Source of the DNA: Saccharina japonica
Lineage: Eukaryota; Sar; Phaeophyceae; Laminariales; Laminariaceae
Assembly: GCA_008828725.1 (NCBI GenBank)
Contig: MEHQ01000268.1
Span: forward strand, 124,665-188,664
Reading direction: 5' to 3'
DNA length: 64,000 nt
The translations under genes were made by a program, and so were the position numbers. The notes below the pieces were generated by a model. It did not search any database. It was not told the origin of the DNA and worked only from the letters and a program-made list of their open reading frames with translations. This document shows positions 53,981 to 63,888 of the stretch, in pieces. Positions within the stretch are counted from its first letter, which is position 1, and every line of letters begins with the position of its first letter.

Positions 53981-54269
53981 AGGAGGCCGATATTTTCGGA
54001 CGCCTTAAGGCGTATTTTGGCGCTAATCCGCGACATGAGAGAGAAAAACGCCTTTTTTTCGTAGCGCGACTCGTCTGTCGTTGTAGAGGTAGAAGGCGGT
54101 ATGTATGAACCTAGGGGCCGACTGCTGCTAAAGCAGGTAGTGCTTGTGGCTCTGCTCTGGTCACTCACACAAGGATGCCTGGAGGTCGTAGTTCCTTGTA
54201 TCCGTCACTTGCTTCTTCACCGAATGCCTTTTGAGCGAAGGGGCGAGGTAAGCGTCATGCAGGCAGGGG

Positions 54270-54330
54270 ATAACGCCTGCCAGGCAGGTATGATGAGAGG
54301 GATAACGCTTGCCAGGCAGGTATGATGAGA
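54270..54330 (+). repeat. Tandem 34-bp duplication
   Basis: GATAACGCCTGCCAGGCAGG followed by TATGATGAGA is repeated with one change (GCTTGCC). CCTGCCAGGCAGG is itself palindromic. Confidence 0.7.
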
Positions 54331-54481
54331 AAACCATTTTGTAGCGTTGTGACGGGAGTTTTGAGGAGGAAAAAGGAAGACGAGAGTTGAATTCAAGATC
54401 GATGAACCGTCGACGCGCAGCGGGGAATGGTGGAAAATTCTGCAAAAAACAATTTCCGCTGCGTGATTGATAGTGTTGGTG

Positions 54482-54570
54482 TTAACCCATTCAAAACTGA
54501 AAAAACTTGTCCCACACTAATTCCAAGTAGTTTGTCCCCAAATAAGTGCGACCAGTTCTTGAGGGGTTAA
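54482..54570 (+). mobile_element. Family E piggyBac-like MITE, copy 6 (intronic)
   Basis: TTAACCCATTCAAAACTG at the left, CCAGTTCTTGAGGGGTTAA at the right; interior CACACTAATTCCAAGTAGTT. In the last intron of protein X. Confidence 0.65.
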
Positions 54571-54706
54571 GACACCAAGTGTATTATTGCGCTTACTGCC
54601 CGACAATGTGCACCATGAGGACCACGAGCTTCAGCATTGATCACCCATAAACATCCCCCGAGAGAAGAACGCTTGTTTTTTGCGTGTGTGTATACAATAA
54701 CGCCAG

Positions 54707-55028
54707 GTTTGTGGTTATTCACGTGAGTGGGGAGCACCGCGCAGAAGTCGGTGACGCCGGTGGCGGTCCTGAGAGCGACGACAGAACGGTGCGGGAAAGC
54801 ACAGAAGAACGTTCTACGTTTTCCGGAGAAGAACAAGAACAAGTACAAGAACAAGAACAGGAACAGGAACAAGAACAAGAACAAGAACAGAAGGGCGGCG
54901 ATAGCAGACTGAGGAGAGGGGCGCGGGGGGGGCGGTGGGAGCCGGCTTTCTTGCAGGAAGAGCTGATGGACACCTGCCTTCAACAGCTAGAGATACCGGC
55001 AAGTACTAGGTTCTCCACCTGGAAGTAG
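54707..55028 (+). CDS. Unknown protein X, terminal exon d
   Basis: Acceptor AATAACGCCAG|GTTTGTG supplies one base to complete the codon left open at 52754, then 106 codons to TAG at 55026-55028. It encodes FVVIHVSGEHRAEVGDAGGG, an acidic stretch, a run of Glu-Gln dipeptides from an imperfect GAACAA/GAACAG repeat (54830-54890), a basic segment (RLRRGARGGR) and EPAFLQEELMDTCLQQLEIP near the end. The phase match, which needs the post-G-run frame of exon c, is the main support for joining. An alternative GC donor (ACCG|gcaagt) before the stop cannot be excluded. Family not recognised. Confidence 0.6.
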
Positions 55029-55129
55029 CTTGCATGACATGGTGCCTCCTACACACTCCACCACAATCCTTACTGCTTTACGTTATTCCTCCTAATGTGA
55101 TACAGGTATAATCTACGGGAAGTCGCAAT

Positions 55130-55225
55130 GGTCGGGGCGTGTCGGGTCGGGCCGGGTCGGTTCAGAACGTATTCGAAATATCACGGGTCGGGTCGAGTCA
55201 GGTCGGGTCGAGTCGGGCATGGGCC
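55130..55225 (+). repeat. Family P GGGTC element, copy 4
   Basis: GGGGCGTGTCGGGTCGGGCC through TATTCGAAATATCACGGGTC and a further GGGTCGAGTC run. It lies 100 bp downstream of the protein X stop codon. Confidence 0.6.
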
Positions 55226-55369
55226 GGGTCAAAGAAAACCGAAATGGATACAAAGCAAGGAAGCATATTTTACTTGAACTTAACTTACATGGTTTCACAA
55301 CTCGGGTATATAATCGTTTCTCACTTGATGATCTATAAGCAGTAGATCTTTCACGGCAGATATATATCC

Positions 55370-55530
55370 CTAATCCGCGCGATCTAGCTCGTGTTGCCGG
55401 GTGAGGGCCGTAATAACCTGCAAGATCTTGGACATGTTTCCTGGGTTGGGTCTGAACTGTACATGTATCCCGGACAGCATATCTTAACGGCGGGTTTTAA
55501 GGGTCTAGATGATCAGTAGATCCTAATATC
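55370..55530 (-). repeat. Family Q relative without minisatellite
   Basis: GATCTAGCTCGTGTTGCCGG, GGACATGTTTCCTGGGTTGG and AACGGCGGGTTTTAAGG match the unique part of 40510-40645 in order. The nonamer array is absent. Confidence 0.6.
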
Positions 55531-55835
55531 CTGTTCGAGGTGGGTATGTATGGTTTCCACGATATGATTATCAACGCGTTTGCAATCTACCAATGTGCAG
55601 CATGAGTTTCAGCGTTGATCCTTCACAAAAACATACTCAAAAAGAAGAAGTGGCCCAAATGCCTCGTGGCTACCATCAAAGTCTTTTATCCAACTACCGA
55701 ATATGAACCGAAACGCCTACGTACGTACCAGTATCTCTCTCTCTCAACAAACAACGGATTATTCTTGTTCCGGTCCTCGGCCAATCTCTAGTAAGCTAGT
55801 AAAGCCCCTCCTTGTACTATTATTAGTAGTAGTAT

Positions 55836-55949
55836 GACGGGGTGGGCATACGTAGTAATCAGAACGTAGGATGGGGTGAAAAGCCACTTTTCCCCCTTAT
55901 GTTCAGAAACGATATTTGGTTATGATTGCTATGTTCCCTCCGTAATAGT
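55836..55949 (+). mobile_element. Family B element, copy 5
   Basis: GACGGGGTGGGCATACGTAG, TAATCAGAACG and right end TTCCCTCCGTAATAG. The interior differs (CTTATGTTCAGAAACG). Confidence 0.6.
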
Positions 55950-55959
55950 GGTGTGACTG

Positions 55960-56610
55960 CCTTCCGGCAATATGCGGCATAAGCTTAAACGTTGATCACT
56001 CATAAACATTCCCCGAAAAAAGAAATATGCCTAAGGGAAACCAAGCAAGGAACCCTATTGGACTACAGCAGGCTATTGGACTACAGTAGCCTACGATTGA
56101 ACTACAGTAGCTTCAACGTTGATCCCTCATAACATTTCCCGAACGAAGAGAACCAAGGGAAACCAAAGCAAAAGGAAACATATTGGACTACAGTAGCCTA
56201 TTGGTCTACAGTAGCCTATTGGACCACAGTAGCTTCAGCGTTGATCACTCATAAATCACACCCCGAAAACAAATTACCAAGGAATTACCAAGGGAAATCA
56301 AACAAGGAAACCTATTGGATTACAATAGCCTATTGGGCTACAGTAGGTTGTTGGACTGCAGCAGCTTCAGCATTGACCACCCATAAACCAATCTCTGAAA
56401 GAAGAAACCCAAGGGAAGCCAAAGCAAAAAAGAAACCTATCTATTTATGCAAAAAAGTAAACCTATCTATTCAAGCAAAAAAAGGAAACCTTATGTACCT
56501 AACTCTTGCATAAAATTACAATCGTTATTACGGTTTGAATGCTCCACCCGGACAATATGCAGGCAGCACGAGCTGCAACGCTGATCACCCAAAAACATCC
56601 CTACCAAGAA
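55960..56610 (+). repeat. Degenerate tandem of about 110 bp
   Basis: At least five units built from AGCTTCAGCGTTGATCACTC plus ATAAACATTCCCCGAA, AACCAAGGGAAACCAA and CCTATTGGACTACAGTAGCC. Single copies of the first module occur near 6610 and 54635. Confidence 0.7.
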
Positions 56611-56849
56611 CAAGCAAAACCAACGGTATCCATTCTCTTGACACACCCGCCCCGCTCCCCCTCCTGATATAGGATTAGCAAAAGGTTTCTTTGTAATATA
56701 TGGAAACAACGTAATGAGCGCCCAAATGTTAGAGGTGCCTATAATAGGAGTAGGAAAGGTGCTCCGTCTCGAAAGGGATGCGGGGTCAATGGTCAAATGA
56801 CTAAAGACAAGCAACAAATGAGACCCCCCCGCTCCGCCCAAACCTCACG

Positions 56850-57150
56850 GCGCTTCGCGCTTGGTGCATAGCAATGTCTCCTGGTGGTGAAAACCCAACG
56901 TGCTCCGTCCCGGCATTGTAGGGATGCGAGGGTCTATGGCATACGACTACGGCCGTGCACTGACAATGAGTACACCCCCCCCCTCCCCCGCTTGCTGCCG
57001 CCCGCAGAAGAATCGCTTGAAGCTCGTGTTTCGAGCGCTGCCTCCGGCTCTTTCGGGGTCCCGGTGGAAGAAAAGTGATAAGCAGAATCATCGGATGCGG
57101 TCCTCCAGCAGAAGCGGGGGGTAGGAGTGAATGTGTCCGAGAAACCTCAT
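56850..57150 (-). repeat. Family G repeat, copy 3
   Basis: CGGCGCTTCGCGCTTGGTGC, ACCCAACGTGCTCCGTCCC and GAGGGTCTATGGCATACGAC are the inverse-complement modules of 57935-58200. Confidence 0.55.
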
Positions 57151-57639
57151 TAACATACCCTGGTAACTCACTCCGCCAAAAAAAACGCCTGTTACGATCA
57201 ACGATGTCGGTAGACAGGGCTTTCAACCCTTGACAGACAGCAGATTTTCCTTGGCATGCCGTGACTGACACCAAAAACTACTAAGACTTAGTGTGAAACT
57301 AGACTTCGTATCGGACCTCGTACACCTGACGAGGCATTTTTGCCTTGCTTGACATGTCTCTCATTAATGACATATTTGGTTACGATAGGAAGTATACATA
57401 TCCGAGCAATGTTGTTTTGCCATTCGCTGTGCAGAACTGAGTTTCGTGGAATAGTGAAGCCGGACATTATCTGGCTGCGCCAGAAACGTGTTACTTCCTC
57501 AGATGTCGGTCGCCCCGATGGTCTGCAGTAAGTGGTGACCCTCGAATGCTTCTATCATGAGTTGGTTTACGGGGTTCGAACCTCACGTGGGTCGGACTTT
57601 TGAGTGTTATTGTAAAAATAATAAAAAACGGAATCAATG

Positions 57640-57860
57640 CTGAGAGCCTAGCCGTAGTAGCGTGGGTAGGCACAGTTCGAGTGTGATGTCGACAGGGAAG
57701 AAAGGGCTGAATAAGTTCTCGCGATAAAATGCAAGGCACGAACCGTGCGAGTGGGAGAGGAGGGAGAGGAGCCTACTTTGTGACCCCGGATCTGAGTTAC
57801 GACCAGGAATGAGAGAGAAAAGACAGGGCGAAGATAATAAATGAAAGGGATGAACAACAA
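57640..57860 (-). repeat. Family J dispersed repeat, reverse copy
   Basis: AAGAAAGGGCTGAATAAGTT, CTCGCGATAAAATGCAAGG, TTTGTGACCCCGGATCTGAG and GGCGAAGATAATAAATG, inverse order of 42908-43115. Confidence 0.6.
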
Positions 57861-57934
57861 ATACAAAAAGCGTTTGTTTGCCATCCGCCGGCAATTATGT
57901 GCAGCAGAGAAAAATAGCCTGGTTGTCTAGCTCA

Positions 57935-58960
57935 CGCAGTGAGAGGCATGTTTTACAGCGTGGTCGCCAGCAATATTTATAGGGGGATGCGGGGAGGGAG
58001 GGGGGGGGGGTACTTCATTTTCATGTATGGCCGTAGTCGTATGACCATAGACCCTCGCATCCCTACAATGCCGGGACGGGGCATGTCGGGTTTTCACCGA
58101 CCAGGCAGACATTGCTAGCACCAAGCGCGAAGCGCCGTGAGGTGTTGGGCGAGTCGCATGAAGGGTGAGCTGCATCCTACTAAGAACCGCTTGTCAGGCG
58201 GACTTGCATATGGATGACAGCTTCAATGAGTTAATTTAATGTCTGGTGTGGCTACTTCCTGAGACAGCAATGGGAGCACTATGTATCTGCCTCATGAATG
58301 CCTTACCATATCACACTACGTGATACGATCATTCCTCTTGTGCGGAGCAAAGGTTCTCCACCCCGCACAAATGATCTAACTCGACCACCAGCCTGGGTAA
58401 CCGCCAAAAAGAACAAGAACAAAAAACGGTACCCTGGTTGTCTAGCTCACGCAGTGAGAGGCATGTTTTACAGCGTCGTCGCCAGGCGACGCCAACCCAA
58501 CCCATATGGAGGGGGGGGGGGCGTACTCATTTGTTGCCTGCCTTAGTAATTTGACCATTGGCCAAGCATCCCTTTAGAGACGACCGGGGGGTGTACTCAT
58601 ATCGTGCACGGCCGTAGTCGTATGACCATAGACCCTCGCCTCCCTACAATGCCGGGACGGAGCACGTTGGGCTTTCACCAACCAGGCAGGGGGAGGGGGG
58701 GGGGGGGTGTACTTCATTTTCATGCATGGCTGTAGTCGTATGACCATAGAGGGGGGGCGTACTCATTTGTTGCTTGCCTTAAGTCATTTGACCATTGACC
58801 ACGCATCCCTTTCGAGACGGAGCACCGGGAGGGGTGTACTTCATTTTCGTGCATGGCCGTAGTCGTATGTATGACCATAGACCCTCGCATCCCTACAATG
58901 CCGGGACGGAGCATATCGGGTTTTCACTGACCAGGCAGACATTGATTGGAGCAATCCCAC
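57935..58960 (+). repeat. Cluster of family G repeats
   Basis: At least four partial copies in a row, each with a G-run then TACTTCATTTTCATG or TACTCATTTGTTGC, then GGCCGTAGTCGTATGACCAT and GCCGGGACGGAGCA. Longer copies continue with GCACCAAGCGCGAAGCGCC. CTAGCTCACGCAGTGAGAGG occurs twice (57928, 58441), marking a duplicated block. Confidence 0.7.
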
Positions 58961-59196
58961 GGTAGGGATACCACTTTTTGCCTCCTTATTTTCTGACCGG
59001 TTGAGCTCCTCACGTGCGTAACCACCGGATACTATTAATATTTTACTGGTATGTTTGTTTTTGGACTAGCGCATTGAAAGTTTTGGTCCGGTTGCGCGAA
59101 CGAATGTTTCCGAAGTCATGTTTCGGGTGAGATATTGACCTCCTCATGTGAGGAGCTCAGAAAATTCTGCTGCGCCCCTACCGTGAGGAATGTAGC
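58951..59196 (-). mobile_element. Family H2 element, copy 2 (reverse)
   Basis: CCCACGGTAGGGATACCACT at the left and GCGCCCCTACCGTGAGG at the right. The interior is the inverse of 27133-27370 (GTAACCACCGGATACTATTA, CATGTGAGGAGCTCAG). High similarity. Confidence 0.7.
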
Positions 59197-59430
59197 CTCT
59201 ACAAATTGCTCGCACCAAGCGCGGAGCGCCGTTGTGGTATTATGTATTCGATGAGTCGCGCATGTGAAGGATGAGCTGCATCCTGTGCTAAGATCCGCTT
59301 GCGAGCCGGACTTCAGCACCTTGTGTAGTGGGAGGATTGATCTCTTCACGAAAAATCCGTTCACTTTGTTTGTACTTGGTTTTAGCTCACCCCGCTCTGT
59401 CTTGGTCTCGGAAGAAAGTAAGTGCGGTGT

Positions 59431-59510
59431 ACCACTCTGTACCAAAATATAAGTATCGTTTGTATATTAATAGTTAATACAAACGGTCTTTATATTTCGG
59501 GCAGAGTGGT
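59431..59510 (+). mobile_element. Family S palindromic MITE, reference copy
   Basis: ACCACTCTGTACCAAAATAT at the left and ATATTTCGGGCAGAGTGGT at the right; the middle CGTTTGTATATTAATAGTTA folds back on TAATACAAACG. 80 bp. It lies at the left edge of the GGGTA array. Confidence 0.75.
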
Positions 59511-59535
59511 TCACGAGTATATATGGGGGGAGGGC

Positions 59536-62366
59536 GGTAGGGTAGGCAGGGTAGGATAGGGTAGGGTAGGTTAGGGTAGGGTAGGGTAGGGCAGGGTAGG
59601 GAAGGGTAGGGTAGGGTAGGGTAGGGTAGGGTAGGGTAGGGTAGGGTAGGGTAGGGTAGGGTAGGGTAGGGTAGGGTAGGGTAGGGTAGGGTAGGGTAGG
59701 GTAGGGTAGGGTAGGGTAGGGTAGGGTAGGGTAGGGTAGGGTAGGGTAGGGTAGGGTAGGGTAGGGTAGGGTAGGGTAGGGTAGGGTAGGGTAGGGTAGG
59801 GTAGGGTAGGGTAGGGTAGGGTAGGGTAGGGTAGGGTAGGGTAGGGTAGGGTAGGGTAGGGTAGGGTAGGGTAGGGTAGGGTAGGGTAGGGTAGGGTAGG
59901 GTAGGGTAGGGTAGGGTAGGGTAGGGTAGGGTAGGGTAGGGTAGGGTAGGGTAGGGTAGGGTAGGGTAGGGTAGGGTAGGGTAGGGTAGGGTAGGGTAGG
60001 GTAGGGTAGGGTAGGGTAGGGTAGGGTAGGGTAGGGTAGGGTAGGGTAGGGTAGGGTAGGGTAGGGTAGGGTAGGGTAGGGTAGGGTAGGGTAGGGTAGG
60101 GTAGGGTAGGGTAGGGTAGGGTAGGGTAGGGTAGGGTAGGGTAGGGTAGGGTAGGGTAGGGTAGGGTAGGGTAGGGTAGGGTAGGGTAGGGTAGGGTAGG
60201 GTAGGGTAGGGTAGGGTAGGGTAGGGTAGGGTAGGGTAGGGTAGGGTAGGGTAGGGTAGGGTAGGGTAGGGTAGGGTAGGGTAGGGTAGGGTAGGGTAGG
60301 GTAGGGTAGGGTAGGGTAGGGTAGGGTAGGGTAGGGTAGGGTAGGGTAGGGTAGGGTAGGGTAGGGTAGGGTAGGGTAGGGTAGGGTAGGGTAGGGTAGG
60401 GTAGGGTAGGGTAGGGTAGGGTAGGGTAGGGTAGGGTAGGGTAGGGTAGGGTAGGGTAGGGTAGGGTAGGGTAGGGTAGGGTAGGGTAGGGTAGGGTAGG
60501 GTAGGGTAGGGTAGGGTAGGGTAGGGTAGGGTAGGGTAGGGTAGGGTAGGGTAGGGTAGGGTAGGGTAGGGTAGGGTAGGGTAGGGTAGGGTAGGGTAGG
60601 GTAGGGTAGGGTAGGGTAGGGTAGGGTAGGGTAGGGTAGGGTAGGGTAGGGTAGGGTAGGGTAGGGTAGGGTAGGGTAGGGTAGGGTAGGGTAGGGTAGG
60701 GTAGGGTAGGGTAGGGTAGGGTAGGGTAGGGTAGGGTAGGGTAGGGTAGGGTAGGGTAGGGTAGGGTAGGGTAGGGTAGGGTAGGGTAGGGTAGGGTAGG
60801 GTAGGGTAGGGTAGGGTAGGGTAGGGTAGGGTAGGGTAGGGTAGGGTAGGGTAGGGTAGGGTAGGGTAGGGTAGGGTAGGGTAGGGTAGGGTAGGGTAGG
60901 GTAGGGTAGGGTAGGGTAGGGTAGGGTAGGGTAGGGTAGGGTAGGGTAGGGTAGGGTAGGGTAGGGTAGGGTAGGGTAGGGTAGGGTAGGGTAGGGTAGG
61001 GTAGGGTAGGGTAGGGTAGGGTAGGGTAGGGTAGGGTAGGGTAGGGTAGGGTAGGGTAGGGTAGGGTAGGGTAGGGTAGGGTAGGGTAGGGTAGGGTAGG
61101 GTAGGGTAGGGTAGGGTAGGGTAGGGTAGGGTAGGGTAGGGTAGGGTAGGGTAGGGTAGGGTAGGGTAGGGTAGGGTAGGGTAGGGTAGGGTAGGGTAGG
61201 GTAGGGTAGGGTAGGGTAGGGTAGGGTAGGGTAGGGTAGGGTAGGGTAGGGTAGGGTAGGGTAGGGTAGGGTAGGGTAGGGTAGGGTAGGGTAGGGTAGG
61301 GTAGGGTAGGGTAGGGTAGGGTAGGGTAGGGTAGGGTAGGGTAGGGTAGGGTAGGGTAGGGTAGGGTAGGGTAGGGTAGGGTAGGGTAGGGTAGGGTAGG
61401 GTAGGGTAGGGTAGGGTAGGGTAGGGTAGGGTAGGGTAGGGTAGGGTAGGGTAGGGTAGGGTAGGGTAGGGTAGGGTAGGGTAGGGTAGGGTAGGGTAGG
61501 GTAGGGTAGGGTAGGGTAGGGTAGGGTAGGGTAGGGTAGGGTAGGGTAGGGTAGGGTAGGGTAGGGTAGGGTAGGGTAGGGTAGGGTAGGGTAGGGTAGG
61601 GTAGGGTAGGGTAGGGTAGGGTAGGGTAGGGTAGGGTAGGGTAGGGTAGGGTAGGGTAGGGTAGGGTAGGGTAGGGTAGGGTAGGGTAGGGTAGGGTAGG
61701 GTAGGGTAGGGTAGGGTAGGGTAGGGTAGGGTAGGGTAGGGTAGGGTAGGGTAGGGTAGGGTAGGGTAGGGTAGGGTAGGGTAGGGTAGGGTAGGGTAGG
61801 GTAGGGTAGGGTAGGGTAGGGTAGGGTAGGGTAGGGTAGGGTAGGGTAGGGTAGGGTAGGGTAGGGTAGGGTAGGGTAGGGTAGGGTAGGGTAGGGTAGG
61901 GTAGGGTAGGGTAGGGTAGGGTAGGGTAGGGTAGGGTAGGGTAGGGTAGGGTAGGGTAGGGTAGGGTAGGGTAGGGTAGGGTAGGGTAGGGTAGGGTAGG
62001 GTAGGGTAGGGTAGGGTAGGGTAGGGTAGGGTAGGGTAGGGTAGGGTAGGGTAGGGTAGGGTAGGGTAGGGTAGGGTAGGGTAGGGTAGGGTAGGGTAGG
62101 GTAGGGTAGGGTAGGGTAGGGTAGGGTAGGGTAGGGTAGGGTAGGGTAGGGTAGGGTAGGGTAGGGTAGGGTAGGGTAGGGTAGGGTAGGGTAGGGTAGG
62201 GTAGGGTAGGGTAGGGTAGGGTAGGGTAGGGTAGGGTAGGGTAGGGTAGGGTAGGGTAGGGTAGGGTAGGGTAGGGTAGGGTAGGGTAGGGTAGGGTAGG
62301 GTAGGGTAGGGTAGGGTAGGGTAGGGTAGGGTAGGGTAGGGTAGGGTAGGGTAGGGTAGGGTAAGG
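59536..62366 (+). repeat. (GGGTA)n pentanucleotide satellite, about 2.8 kb
   Basis: Roughly 565 tandem GGGTA units. Variants (GGATA, GGTTA, GGCAG, GGGAA) are confined to the first 75 bp and the last few units; the 2.7 kb between look uniform. The long Pro-Thr-Leu-Tyr open frames on the minus strand are an artefact of the 5-bp period. The motif differs from TTAGGG, so it is not the telomere repeat itself. True length may be limited by assembly. Confidence 0.95.
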
Positions 62367-62584
62367 TACGGGTAGCATATAGGGTAGGTGCCCCTTCCAC
62401 GGTTTACAGCATGGCCTCCCTCACGCCCCGTAACGCATTGCATCAATCCTTCAACAGGTAGTGTTCATGGGGTGCTACGGGCGGCGAGGTCCCCGGGTTT
62501 CCCAGTTCGGAGGCGTGGCGCAGTGGGCAGTGGAGCGCACTCGTTACCAGGTACAGTATGATAGGTCGCCTTTTTTACAGTAGC

Positions 62585-62892
62585 TTTTGCCAGTGCTCTT
62601 GACCCACAAAATCGTACCAGATAAAGTACCAAATATATTACGGTTTTTGTGGTCCGCACATTGTTTTCAGATTGTCAAAACCGCACGGCAAAGCCGCACA
62701 CGGGTCGAGCCTTAGCCTGGACTAGGGTTGGCGTTTGGGCTAGGGTTAGGGTTAGGGTTGAGGTGGGGTTGGGTCGACGGCTTCTCGTGATTTGATTTAA
62801 AAGAAACACTCAAAAACACGTAAAACCAGCAAGAAATCATAATATATTTGGTACTTTATCTGGTACACTTTGTGGGATAAAGACCGGTGAGG
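62585..62892 (-). mobile_element. Telomere-cored palindromic element T4
   Basis: Opposite-orientation copy of T1. The left arm GACCCACAAAATCGTACCAG is inverted at the right (TACTTTATCTGGTACACTTT then GTGGGATAAAGACCGGT). The core carries GGGTTAGGGTTAGGGTT (62740-62758) with CTTAGCCTGGACTAGGG beside it, as in T1. A tRNA-like A box (GTGGCGCAGTGGGCAG) lies just upstream at 62515. Confidence 0.8.
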
Positions 62893-63049
62893 GAGACTCT
62901 GGATTATTCCCCGGAAACTGTTTCTCTTGCTGCCTATATCGGGTATACCTGGTGGTGTTTTTAATGCGGGCAATCGGCTGGAAATATATAAAGAAAATGA
63001 ACCTTCGGTTACTTTGGGTGTGTTTAGTAAGGTACATATTCTCTGGGGT

Positions 63050-63630
63050 ATCCGGGTACCAAACCTGATCGCTTTGGTCCTACTCAAGTAGATATATACT
63101 CTGGGGTACTCGGGTACCACGCTTGATCGTTTGGCTAATACTCGGGTAGGTATATACTCTTGGGTACTCGGGTACCAAGCCTGGCCGTTTTGGTCATACT
63201 CGGGTAGGAATATACTCTGGAGCTCTCGGGTACCCAGCCTGGTCGTTCTGTCATACTCGGGTAGGCATAGGCTCCGGGGTACTCGAGTACCAAGCTTGGT
63301 CGTGTTGATCATACTCGGGTTGGTATATACTATGGGGTACTCGGGTACCAAGCCTGGTCGTTTTGTTAATACTAGGGTAGGGTACGAGTATATACTATGG
63401 GTACTCGGGTACCAAGCCTGGTCGTTTTGTTAATACTAGGGTAGGGTACGAGTATATACTCGGGGGTACTCGGGTACTAAGCCTGGTCGTTTTGGTCATA
63501 CTCGAGTAGATATATACTTTGGCGTACCCGGGTACCAAGCCTGAACGTCCTGGTCATACTCGGGTAGGTATATACTCTGAGGTACCCGGGTACAGAGCCT
63601 GGTCGTTCTGATCATACTCGGGTAGTTACT
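63050..63630 (+). repeat. 58-bp minisatellite, about ten units
   Basis: The unit reads approximately GGTACTCGGGTACCAAGCCT, GGTCGTTTTGGTCATACTCG and GGTAGGTATATACTCTGG. Landmarks GTACC recur at 57-61 bp spacing. The unit length is not a multiple of three and the long minus-strand frame across it is incidental. Confidence 0.85.
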
Positions 63631-63888
63631 CGGATACTTTCAGAACATATACGAGGGGTCCTACTGAGCACACATTTTCTTGTGTCATACTGATAGGATG
63701 TGGTTTGTTTTGGATAGACATATTGTTTAATGAGTTGAGAGCTTCATGGCGGGGTATTGGTCGTCTTGAAATAATAATCTCAGAAATCTCTCGCCCGTTG
63801 AAATCAAAGGAACTACGATCAGCACTTTTTATCAATCAGCACACAGGAGGAATCAATCCCTAAACGTCCCTTTTACTGCGACAAAACC

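Noticed and set aside
54143-54250. Possible exon VVLVALLWSLTQGCLEVVV... ending at GGCGAG|gtaagc
   Set aside because: Its start phase does not fit the donor at 52754, and part of it (GGCTCTGCTCTGGTCACTCA) recurs at 7893, pointing to a repeat.
59467-62446. Three minus-strand frames of 935-990 residues
   Set aside because: They are Pro-Thr-Leu-Tyr repeats produced by the 5-bp GGGTA period, which opens several frames at once; they have no unique coding sequence.
62797-63351. 184-residue minus-strand frame
   Set aside because: It spans the 58-bp minisatellite; the unit is not a multiple of three and the peptide has no constant phase.
63050-63630. CRISPR-like appearance of regularly spaced repeats
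   Set aside because: Units are contiguous without unique spacers, and the window is eukaryotic, so it is a minisatellite.
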